The notes beneath the pieces were generated by a model, which saw only the letters and a list, made by a program, of their open reading frames with translations, was not told where the DNA came from and ran no database searches. A stretch of 64,000 nt of DNA from Larix kaempferi (Eukaryota > Streptophyta > Pinopsida > Pinales > Pinaceae). Positions 22,956-32,952 of this stretch are shown in pieces (position 1 is the stretch's first letter; every line of letters starts with the position of its first letter). The position numbers and the translations under genes were made by a program. Location of the stretch: positions 8,060,001 through 8,124,000 of the forward strand of contig BSBM01000252.1 in the NCBI GenBank assembly GCA_027924585.1, given 5' to 3'.

Positions 22956-25290
22956 TGTTGCCGCCTGGTTCCACACCTGGGAAAACGCAGCAGAAGTCTT
23001 CAAGCTGCTGGTGTGGCCTTGGGGGCAAGTCAAAGTCAAGTGCTGTCACTTGGGACTCGACTCCTCCGTCTAGGCTTTCCTAGCGAAGCCAAGGGGGGTA
23101 GACCCTAAAATTAAAAGAAACTAAAGCCTCTAATCTAGGAATTAGAAAAAATACTTTTGCAACCAAGACAGACAACATATACCCTTTTCAAATAAAGAAC
23201 ATCATTTATCATTTTCTCCCATTTAGAATAATCATCATTTCAACTGCATACTAGTCAACAATAAAATGAAATTTGCATCAGGACCAGTGCCTTGCTATGG
23301 AGTCAAATAACAAATGCATAGACAGAAAAGTAAATGTTGTGGAGTGTTCTTGGTTTATTTTAAAATTTAATGTGATGGTGATCTTTTTTATTAAGGCATG
23401 TGGGTTCCCGATATACGCAAGGTACGGGGGAACATGTCCGGAAATTTGAAGTGTGGCTTCCCTCTCAGGCTTTAGGCTGGATCGGAGTCTCGAGGAGGTG
23501 TTCAGATGCTATACCAACGAGGGCAAGCCTAACGGTTTCCAAGAGGTCGCTATCCAGTTTTATCCCAAGCCTTCTGGGAAATTTGCCCACGACAACAAAT
23601 TGCGAGTTGTGCCGGATTTTCACAAAGGGTTTTTTTTATTGGGGTGGTGTTAAGTCCTATTACTAGTCATCAACTCCTTTCTGGTGTGTACCAACTGGAT
23701 CAGACTAAGCTGCAAGTTGGCCACAGAGCATACGGGAGAAGACCTTGGTATATTTTATAAAAAATTTTAAGAACCCAAATTTTATCTTTTATAACCCCAA
23801 GAGTCTCTTTTCAGGCATGCATTTCGGGCAAGCCCTCATACACAACCCTACTTCGGGAAAGCAAGGGGGGGCGTTATGAAATTGTAAAAAAAAATGTGAA
23901 AAGCTAGGTTGTGAGTGAACTTGTGGCCCGCTAGTGAAACGGACCAACAAGGTTTATTTTAATCCTAATTGATTTTATTAATGCCGAAAAACAAGAAATA
24001 AAACTACTCTAACATTCACGCCATGAAAATGAGACGACACAGGCCACCCCTGGGGGGATGGGGTATGGGCGCTGGCTAGCCCACTTGCTCTCGTTTAATA
24101 GTTGTTTACAATGATTTAGAGAAGTGCCCCAGTCTACTTTAAGTGACTTGGTGGCTTACAAAATTTGAGGATAAAATTGACCGGTTTTTAAAAATATGAA
24201 AGTTTGTCCTCCGGATTGCCTGGATGCTCGAAATTTCGGCAGCACTTCCTCCTACCTGTTCGTCTTTTGCTGCAAACCAGCAAGCAATAATTAGTATAAG
24301 ATGCCCAAAAACACTTTAAGAGTGTCTTTGGAACACCTCCTAAAAAACCCAAAAAATTCTAAGTTAAAAACTAAGTAAAAATGACGAAAAGTAACCAAGT
24401 AAAACAAGCTATGGGGCTTGTCTACTTGGGATCTTTGCTAGCCTTTAATGGCTGCAAATTTCAAGCTCTAGGGCAGCCAGGTAATACTTTGAAATCAGAT
24501 CTAATACTACTTCAGAAAAACTTGAAAGATTTTGACAACTTAAACCAGTTTTTGAAAAGAAAGTACTAGATAACCAAGAAGCTTTGATCTATGAACAATA
24601 AACTCTTTATGAAATGAAAAAAATAAAACTTCTTGATGACAGAATCTGATTTATTTAAGTTTTTAACAGCAGTATGTAAATCAGATCCACTTTTGATTAG
24701 TAACTAGTAACCATAAAATTTGATTTTTTCTTGAATGAGAGAGAGAGAGATGGAACAAATCCTTGTTGAAAATCGAAGCTTTGAAGATGGTTTAGTGATG
24801 TTTGAAGGGACTATATCTGCAAACAATGATTAGTAAAAAGGGGAAACAAACAAGATCCTCCTTCTTGCCAACTCAAGAAAACACCTGCACATCACAGATC
24901 TCACCAAAAAAAATATTAAGTGTAGATATATACTCACAAGAAACTATGATTGCATATCCATAAACAAATGAAAGATACAAAAATAATCTCTTACCAAGCA
25001 CACATCACTAAGCTGCTACAATAAACAAATTGAAAACAACTTATCTCATAGATTGGTAACAATCTTTCCGATGAGCACACCACACCCTTGAAGAATGAAA
25101 CTTATGCACAAGTCATCTTGGAAAAAGAAACAAGATATTACATCCACATATGACCAAACACCACAAGCTGACCTCCAAAGTCTTCTTTTATTCAAATGAG
25201 AAAAAATATTACAATCATAAGTCTCTTGCTCCAATTCTCACTCTGCCCGCTCGCTTGATAATCCAACCAAGTACAACTTAGTTGGCAACA
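22956..25290 (-). repeat. LTR-A 5' LTR
   Basis: A same-direction copy of 17134-19467, near identical (one extra G in the run near 23868), with the same ends. Right flank is GGGGC (25291-25295), matching the left flank. Confidence 0.88.
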
Positions 25291-25295
25291 GGGGC

Positions 25296-25796
25296 TAAAC
25301 CACTCTAAAAGACATAAAAGTAAAAAATAAAGTGCAATTAGGCTACACCAAGTGCTAGGTGTGCCAAAAGGAGGACATCATGCCCCAACTAACCCCAACA
25401 GGTGTGTGCCCTCAACGTCCTCCTTCAGTATCCTTATAGGCTTCTTCAATAAGGAAGTACAAATTGCGGGTAACATAGCCCAGAGGAGGGGTTTTATAAC
25501 CAAAAATAGGTCCAAGTGAGGAAATAAGGTGTGCTGAACAAATGCTATCACCTTTTACATGGAAAATAAATGGGTGTGGTCATGCATCCAAGTGATTAGC
25601 CCCCCAAGGGCACCAACCCCTATAGGGCGAGCACCTCCTGGAGGTGGAAATCAGGCGGACAATCCATGACATGATTAGGGATATTTAGCCACAAATCAAC
25701 ACTCTACACTTCAACTTGGCATTTATATCAATTTTTTTTAACCCCTTGCTCTAGTAGACCTGATTAGGAATGTTGCAGATACTCTGTGGCGTAACA
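25296..25796 (-). mobile_element. LTR-C LTR, right part
   Basis: The continuation of 16526-17133 after the LTR-A insertion. The block GGAGGACATCATGCCCC ... CTAACCCCAACA is shared with 44221-44271. On the minus strand the LTR starts TGTTACGCCACAGAG at 25796. Confidence 0.55.
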
Positions 25797-26000
25797 ACTG
25801 GCTCCAACTGCAGGACATGTGCTCTTCTCGGGAGTGTTTGAGAACCCCCTAGAATCTCTCGGGTACTTGTAGGCCTACACACACATCTAACAAAAGCGAC
25901 GTCAAATGCATCATGAAGCAGACTCCATAGGTATATACTATCTGTTACTCCATTGCCCACCTTTAGGGCTCAACCCCCATGGGTTCATAACTTCTCGATC
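25797..26000 (-). other. 3' end of an LTR-C element interior, with shared module
   Basis: It follows the LTR-C end with the same module as LTR-A and LTR-B1: minus strand CTGCAGTTGGAGCCAGT then TGTTACG. Plus-strand blocks ACATGTGCTC, GTTTGAGAACCCCC and AGAATCTCTCGG follow. No coding sequence is recognised further in. Confidence 0.5.
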
Positions 26001-26700
26001 CACTTCTTCTCTTCTTTCTTGGTTACCGTTGCCACTTTATCTAGATCTTGATTTAAAAGTTATTTTATAAGTAGATCTAAATATTAGCAATCTAAAACCC
26101 ATACAAGTTTTATTTGATCATCTAGATCTAGGTTGCTTTTCTTCAAATTTTGCAAAGTTGAAAGTGTAGATCTAAAGAGGCAAAATAGGAGAAATGTGAA
26201 GTTTAAAGTTTTATCAAGCAAATCTAGTGCTACATATTTGCTTGCCATCTCTTAAAGAGGCAAGCAAAGATCCTAGGAAGGTAAGCTTTCTAGCTTGCCT
26301 TAGTTAATTTTTGTCTTTCTTTCTTTAGTTTACTTGGGAAATTTTTTAGCAATTTTTGTAGTATTGCCAAAGACACTCTTAAAGTGTTTTGGTTATCTTT
26401 TAACTAAATAAGCTTGCTGTTTTTCTGATATTAGTGAGCAGGTAGAAGGCTATATTGGTCAAATTTTGAACTTTGGAACCAATTGTGACCATCCAGACAA
26501 CTGATGCTATTTTCCTTCACCTTTTTCAACATTTTTTGTAAGTTGTCTGGTGCCTAATCATAAACAACCAGCAACATTTCTTCTTTGGGTTTATTGTAAC
26601 TAAAAAATAAAAAAAGTGCAAGTGGGCTATTTAGCGCCTGCCCCCATCCCCCCCAGTGGGGATTTGTGTCATTTTCGTGGGATTGTATTTTTCATAATTT
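26001..26700 (+). mobile_element. Decayed LTR-A-related fragment, opposite direction
   Basis: Blocks run in the same direction as the inverted fragment at 21844: 'ccaaagacactcttaaagtgtttt', 'gagcaggtagaagg', 'gaccatccagacaac' and 'gcaagtgggcta ... cccccatcccccccag'. The last corresponds to the complement of 18215-18275. It is too diverged for exact ends. Confidence 0.5.
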
Positions 26701-26714
26701 TTGCTTTAGATTAG

Positions 26715-28404
26715 TTTCTTTATGCAAGCAATAAATAAAAGCAATCACATGCACACAATTCGTTGGATAGAGAAACACTAGGGGATGGCGGTGCCTCACA
26801 AATGGGTAGAGTGATGATAGTGTTTCCAGTAGACTCCAGGCAAGCAACCTTTATTGCATTTAATTCATAGTTAGCTTTGCACACTTTAAGATTTAACATT
26901 AACTTTAACTTGATCAACTTTCACTAGCCATCCTCCAAGAGCAGGTGTCCTGAATAGACTTGTGGGCCTCAGATAATGACTCAATATGACCTCCATTGCC
27001 CACCACCGTCCATAGGTGCGATGGAGTGATCACCCTGTTGCCTTGTAGAGGCAAACAACCTTACATCATACAAAGGATGAGTGCTCGTCCCTTGGCAACT
27101 AACTAGCTATGGAAGACTTTTAATTTATTTGCAGTAGTGTTTAGCAACACTATTTTTGCTGACTTAGCATCCATTTAGATATGACCTTTAATTTCCAATG
27201 CTTCAGTGTTAAAAGACACTTTTATTAGGACTACTTGGTTTCGAGGACTAAAGGAGAACATCCCTGTGACAAGAATCACACACTCCAGAGCTGAGACACA
27301 AAGAAAACATGGAGTCTATCCAACATAGAGGCATAAGTGGGGAAGTCCTCGATATCACTAGTTAAGGTGTGAGTCGAGATCAAATCAAGAGTGGAAGATA
27401 ACGGATGGATGGGGAAAGTGACAACATGATGCCATGACTAGCAAAGACCCTATGGGGGGGTGACCAAGTCCATACTATAGTAAGGGCATGACCAACGATT
27501 ATACACAAGAACCTCTTAATTAAAGCAGTTGAATCACTTCTACTCTAAACCAACAAATAAGAGCAACATAGAATATCGCCCATGCATAACCACCATACAC
27601 CAAGTCAAGCTACCAAAATAAGTAAAGGAGCACAAATAAACATCCAAGTCCACAAACCATATACCTGCTAGGTGTTCGGGTACATAGGGTACTCCCAAAA
27701 GACCGAACACCTAGAGCAATCACTTCACACAAACAGATCACAGATCGATACACCGATGTTTTGACTTGGTTTAAACCCTCGTGAGGGAAACACTCCACGG
27801 CCCCGGCCAAATAGCTTCTACGGGACAATTTATTATGCAAAGAAAGAAAGTTACAAATGAGCTTCTCATAATCGATCAACTTTTCAATGACCCTCCATGC
27901 TCTTTAAATAGAGATCATGGACCAATCGGGTGTTAAGCCACGGATCAAGGGTAGGTATGATCTAAGAGAAGTTGAGCCGTCGGATCACTCTATGTCGGGA
28001 ACATATCGTGACCGTTGGATTAAGTATTTACAAATGCATACTAATGCATACTAAAGAAACACACTTTACCTAACGGATCTATTATACAAGTTGATCTTAA
28101 CTAACTCCTAAGTCTCTAAATATCCTAACACTAGGTCATATACCTGCATCTGTAACCTGTAACATCTGAATGGCATTGGAACACTGCTACCATATATATC
28201 ACGGGCACTGTCATCATATCTGCTCTGAATGATAGAAGAATGGCTAACTCAGTCATCGACCTGGGGTCATGAGGCTCAGTCCTGACATGAGATTGAAAAT
28301 ATATATGCTCTGAGTCCACTAAATGTAAAAGTGGTCATCAATAAATTGCTCGTCAATTGTTGATCTCGTGCATAGCATAGCAAAAGACTGGCTCATAAAT
28401 ATGC
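26715..28404 (-). mobile_element. LTR-B-related LTR fragment (interrupted)
   Basis: Blocks match 33430-34790: 'ggatggcggtgcctcacaaatgg', 'gagtctatccaacatagaggcataagtgg', 'gatggatggggaaag', 'accatatacctgct'. It lacks its last 60 or so bases, cut by the copia fragment at about 28404, and is interrupted by a solo LTR at 27673-28130. Confidence 0.6.
27673..28130 (-). mobile_element. Copia-type solo LTR, 458 bp
   Basis: TGTTCGGG ... CCTAACA flanked by the exact 5 bp duplication CTAGG (27668-27672, 28131-28135). The uninterrupted site is seen at about 34510 in a related LTR ('atacctgctgggtcatatac'). The minus strand shows CTATTTAAAGAG as a possible TATA box and AATAAATTG downstream, so minus is the likely sense. 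No internal region remains, as expected after LTR-LTR recombination. Confidence 0.78.
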
Positions 28405-30359
28405 TCAAAACTATAAAAACTAGTGTTAAGGAGAAAGCTATCCATTTTGGCATACCAAGCTCTAGGAGCTTGCTTAAGGCCATATAAGGATTTCTTAAGG
28501 CGGCAGACAAGGCTAGAGTTATTCTGAAAATATCCAGGAGGTTGTTCCATGTAAATTTCCTCCTGTAAATCACCATGTAAGAAGGCAGACTTGACATCCA
28601 TTTGATGGACTTCCCAGGTATGTAAGGCTGCAAGGGAAAGAACAAGGCGGATGGAGTTCATTTTTGTAATAGGAGCAAATGTTTCATTGTAGTCAATCCC
28701 TTCAACTTGGGAAAAACCTTTGGCAACTAACCTTGCCTTAAGTTTTTCAACACTTCCATCTGATGCATACTTAGTTCTGTAGACCCATTTACATCTGACA
28801 AGTTTTCTTCCTTTTGGAAGAGGTACAAGATCCCAAGTATCGTTCGCCATTAAGGAACGATATTCTTTATCCATAACTGCATCCCAATCTGGATTTCCTG
28901 AAGCTTCTGCAAAGGTTTCTGGATCATGATTTTCTGAAACTTGAGCCAAAAGAGAAGAGGCTCGCTGAAACTGAGAACATGTTCGACGTTGATCTCTAGG
29001 ATCACCGGCAAGATCACCACCTGCTTCACATGTTGAACGAACCCATCAAGGAAGCACTTGTGCTGGTGCAACTGGAGGAACATGAGTAGGCGGAGGTGGA
29101 TTTTCATCCTCACTGTCATCATCAAAAACTGGAGTTGGAAACCTGTCAAGAAAGTTGGAAGAAGAAGAAGAAGGCACAATCGCCGAATCAGGCTCACAGG
29201 CCAAAGATGGCACAATCGCCGAGTTAGGCTCGCAGGCCAAGAGATTTTCATCAAATTTAACATCTCTTCTAATGATTACATCATGAGAATGTGGTTGAAG
29301 AAGTCTATAACCTTTTACATCTTCAGAATATCCAACAAATATGCACTTTTCACTTTTAGGCTGCAATGCTTTCCGTTTTTCATCCGGAATGTGAGCCCAT
29401 GCTTCACTACCAAACACACGGAAGTGACTTACATCTGGTTTAATTTTACTCCATGCTTCTTCTGGTGTGATACCTTGTAATGCTTTAGTGGGGGTGCGAT
29501 TAACTATGTAATTTGCACAATTAATGGCTTCAGCCCAAAATTGAAGACTTAGTCCCTTAGATTGGATCATACAATTAGCCATTTCTTTTAAAGTGCGGTT
29601 CTTCCGTTCAGCTACACCATTTTGTTGTGATGTATATGGAACAATGTGTTGTTGTTGTATTCCTTGTTCAGTGCAGAAAGTAGTGAACTTTTTGTTAACA
29701 TATTCTCTTCCATTGTCAGATCTTAACTTAATAATTTGATGACCAGATTGTTTTTCAACAAGGGCCTTGTAGGCCAAGAACATGTTAAATACTTCGCTCT
29801 TAAGTTTTAGGAAATAAACCCAAGTGCATTTGGTGTAATCATCAATGAAAGTTAAGAAATATTTGAAACCAGAAAAAGGAAGCAGATGGAAGAGGACCAC
29901 ACAAGTCACTATGCACAAGCTCCAAGGGAACCGAGGCGTGCCAAGAGGCACGTTTGTCAAAACTGTCCTGATGATGTTTTCCGAGTACACAACCGGAACA
30001 AACACCTTCCCTGCAAGATACCATCGGAAGACCTGTCACCATATTGTCTTTATGTAGTTGTTGCAATGAGCAATAATTTAAGTGACCAAATCGCTCATGC
30101 CAAAGTTTGCTCAAGTTATCACTATGGGCAACAAAAACTGAAGGAAAAGGTGATGACCCAAAGTTGTTAAACTTGTACAACCTGGTAATATCATCAACAA
30201 TTCCGGTAGCTAGGACCTGTTGAGGATCTTTAAAATCCTTGATTACAACTTGGTGAGGTGTAACTAGATTGAGTGATTTGATAGACTGATAACAAATTGC
30301 AGGAAATTCTTGGAACACATAGTACATCACTGAAATGACCATTATCTACTGGAACTATG
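28353..30359 (-). pseudogene. Ty1/copia pol fragment: integrase and partial reverse transcriptase
   Basis: Order on the minus strand: tail of the protease region (VLCVP, about 30315), GAG-pre-integrase zinc finger (LWHERFGHL ... CSGCVLGKHH), integrase core with catalytic Asp in FIDDYTK, LRSDNGREY and Glu in AERKNRTL, then reverse transcriptase palm (VKSAFLHGDL, SLYGLKQAPRAWY). This order, integrase before reverse transcriptase, defines Ty1/copia. Breaks: a frameshift near 29870 between finger and core, one in-frame TGA at 29046-29048, and loss of the reverse transcriptase after FLLNTSF near 28404, before the YVDD active site; no RNase H is left. A linker of about 40 bp is duplicated at 29177-29260. 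It is dead, wedged between LTR-B pieces. Confidence 0.88.
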
Positions 30360-30360
30360 G

Positions 30361-30572
30361 TTGATTATCCAGGTGGTCAAAAAATATATGTCCTTGAATG
30401 CAGCTAGCTATCAAGAGCCTAGTCTTGAATCCTTTTGTGATTCTTTGATTAGAGAGCAAGATAAACTCATTCATCTTAGAATAATCAACAATGCAGATAC
30501 ATCTGGGAAAGCCTTATTGTCCCAACAGAAAGAAAAGTTCAAGCCTCCCAAGAAACACCATGTGACCACCTG
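30361..30572 (+). pseudogene. Ty1/copia gag fragment, inverted relative to pol
   Basis: The plus-strand frame contains LESFCDSLIREQDKLIHL and SGKALLSQQKEKFKPPKK, typical of the C-terminal part of copia Gag (UBN2-type) before the zinc knuckle. It abuts the copia protease tail head to head at about 30360. This points to an internal rearrangement of one element or to two different copia copies joined. Confidence 0.65.
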
Positions 30573-31110
30573 GATAATCATCTGTAAGCTCAACCATGCC
30601 CAAACAATAAAAATAATGGTCTGTAAATAATAATAATAATAACAATCCATCAAACCATCACATGAAACCTGTGTCTGATGCATGGAACCATCAAATGGGC
30701 ACCATCGGTCCAACTCATCCCGGATCCTGCGGTTGACTTGGTCAAACTGGGTTGACCAGGTCAAAACTGATCAAAATAATGACCCAAGCTCAAACTGACT
30801 GATGTTGCTAGTGCAAATGGATAAGATTGTTATGAATAAAATAATAATAATAATAAACATCAACATATATATATATATATATAATAATAAATAATAATAA
30901 TAATGATAATTAATAATGTCTTTCCGAAAAGACATGACTATTAGTGAAAAGGTATTTCCACCAGAGTATAAATAACGGACCCTCAATTGTAATTCATCAT
31001 CTTATCTTATCAATTTATATATCATTTTACATCTACGGATTTGTGGGTTATTTCAAAAATTATGGGTTCATCTCGAGTTTATTGAGAATATCCAACTATG
31101 GATATTACAT

Positions 31111-31124
31111 TGGTATTAGAGCCA
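31111..31124 (+). other. Primer binding site, initiator tRNA-Met type
   Basis: TGGTATTAGAGCCA, one mismatch (T for C) from the usual plant initiator-tRNA-Met primer site; it lies one base after the 5' LTR. Confidence 0.75.
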
Positions 31125-31169
31125 GGTTTGTAGCCACCAATCTAGGACCTTTTCCAAAACCAGGCCCGT

Positions 31170-31395
31170 GGCCCAAAGAAGTAAAAAAGAAAAAAAAAAA
31201 GAGAAAGAAAGAAAAAGGCAAAAGTAAAAGAAAATAAAAAGAAGAAAAGAAAGACAAGTAAAAAAGAAGAAAATAGAATATAGAAATAAATAAAAAGAAG
31301 TGAGAAGAAGTGAAAAGGAAAAAGAAGAAGAAGTAAAAGTAAAGTTTAGAAGTGAGTAGAAGTAAAAAGTAAAAGTAAGAAGTGAAACCGCACAT
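31170..31395 (+). repeat. Long purine-rich tract in the mini element leader
   Basis: About 225 bases made almost only of A and G on the plus strand (units like GAAGAAAAG, AAGTAAAAG). The minus-strand frames of Phe/Leu/Ser across it are by-products of composition. At 31553-31650 an A+T stretch of AAT/ATT repeats follows, able to fold on itself. Confidence 0.8.
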
Positions 31396-31657
31396 GGTTT
31401 TAAGGTGCACGTGGTTTTGTGAGAAGTGGGTTTGGTTTTATTCCTTAAGAACAAACCAAAAGTGAGATTTGAACCTAGGTGGGGAAGGTAACAATCATTT
31501 CTCCCAACCACCCAATCCACACCATTTTTATTATCCTTCAACTCCAAAAACAATTATTATATTATTATTATCATTAATAATAATTATTATATTATATTTA
31601 TTAATAATATTATAATTATTATCTTTTAATAATAATTATTATTATTTGGAAAAAAAA

Positions 31658-32872
31658 ATGGAGTCTTAGTGTTACAAAAGGGAAAGATTCCAGAAGACGC
31701 ACTCAAAGGCAGCCGTTGAAATACTAAAACTTGAAGGGGTTATTCAAAGAAAGCCTATTAGCATCGCTATTTGCCCAACCATCGAGAAAAATCATATTAA
31801 CGTCGGCTTGGCAAATCAATTATTCGTCCCAGAACCAAGTATAATCGAAAAGAAAGATAAATGGGGTGAGAAGAAATATGCAATTAGGGACTTACAATTG
31901 GAAATTGATGAATATAAGTTCACATTCCAATTCAATGTTACAACTATTTATCTAAATAAAGTTGACATCATTCTTGGCTTATCTTGGATGGAAACATTGG
32001 AGACAATTATTTTAAATATGAAGAAAAAGTTTTTAACGTTTTCGTATAAGAAGAAGCAAGTCACATTACAGGATGTTAGAATGAAGTTAGATTCAAAAGT
32101 CGTGGCATCTAAAGACTTCAAGGATATTGCCATGGTCATTTCGCAAGAAAATCAAAAGATGCAGTCAAAATTTGACAAAATCGTCATAGATAAAGGAGAA
32201 GAGATATCTCGTTTAAGAGATCATAATAAAAAATTGCTTCTTCAAATAAAAAAGACGAAGGATAAAGCACAACGGAATCAAAAGCTAGAAGAGGAGAATC
32301 GAGATCTTCAGAAGAAACTATTAGAAAACATTGACGAGAATGGTCACCTCAAGATGCAAAAACAAGATCTAATGGATCAAATTCAGAAGCTTAAAGATGA
32401 TCAGAAAGCACAAGAAGAAATGACCCGAAATCTTAAAAAAGAAAAAGACTCGTTAGACGATGAGTTGGAGCAAATTCAAAAGAGGACATCAAAGCCTTTG
32501 GACTCAAAAATCTACGTTGAGAAAAAAGAAGCAAATACAAATTCAGTCCTCGTCACAGTTCAGAAAGAAGACAATCTTGTAAAAAAACAAACAACAATAA
32601 CTCCCTATCGACACCCCAACCATATAAACTAGTATCCTAAAAAGTGGGAATTGTCGAAAGATAATGGTACTAATGTTCTCAAAGCTCCTGACAACAGATC
32701 AATAGAGAATCCCAATAGTTGGCAACAAATCAATTTTGGATGGATTGATCCGTCAACATATCGGAAGTTATGTTCTACACTTAAAAGTTCGTACCGACAT
32801 GTTTCGTCAGCTACGACGTCACAAGGAACGGTGCGACAACGTTATAAGGCTTTGAGGACAAAGCTTTTCTAA
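31658..32872 (+). CDS. Mini-element protein: protease-like domain plus coiled coil, two in-frame TAG codons
   Basis: One frame runs from ATG 31658 to TAA 32870-32872 and is broken only by TAG at 31667-31669 and 32630-32632. After the first TAG a retropepsin-like fold can be read: PISIAICPTIEKNHINV, then LANQLFVPEP and VDIILGLSWMETLE, which match the strand after the active site and the 'ILG-x-x-W' strand of gypsy proteases. The catalytic Asp-Ser/Thr-Gly is missing; Cys-Pro-Thr stands there. About 120 residues of heptad-type coiled coil follow (ENQKMQSKFDKI to DDELEQIQKR). After the second TAG come about 80 basic residues including SWQQINFGWIDPSTYRKL. It could be a Gag-like structural protein. 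Whether the TAGs are read through or are CAG-to-TAG mutations is unknown. Confidence 0.6.
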
Positions 32873-32916
32873 GAGAGAGGCAATGTTATGAATAAAATAA
32901 TAATAATAATAAACAT

Positions 32917-32952
<36 letters not shown>

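Larger units (their letters stand above)
17134..25290 (-). mobile_element. Young non-autonomous LTR-A retrotransposon (8.16 kb)
   Basis: Two same-direction LTRs (17134-19467 and 22956-25290) are flanked by the 5 bp duplication GGGGC. Their lengths are 2334 and 2335 bp; the only difference I found is one G in a G run, so insertion was very recent. Internal parts on the minus strand, in order: a primer site complementary to tRNA-Asp, a 372 bp leader, a gag-like ORF and a 3' module. Protease, reverse transcriptase and integrase are absent, so movement must have been helped in trans. An inverted 1.08 kb copy of part of the LTR is wedged between the 5' LTR and the primer site. Confidence 0.88.

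Noticed and set aside
17578-24569. Identical frames of 62-88 codons repeated at 17578/23400, 18558/24381/22565 and 19223/25046/21900
   Set aside because: They repeat only because the LTR is duplicated; no family motif, and no ORF of this kind is kept in the decayed LTR-A relatives.
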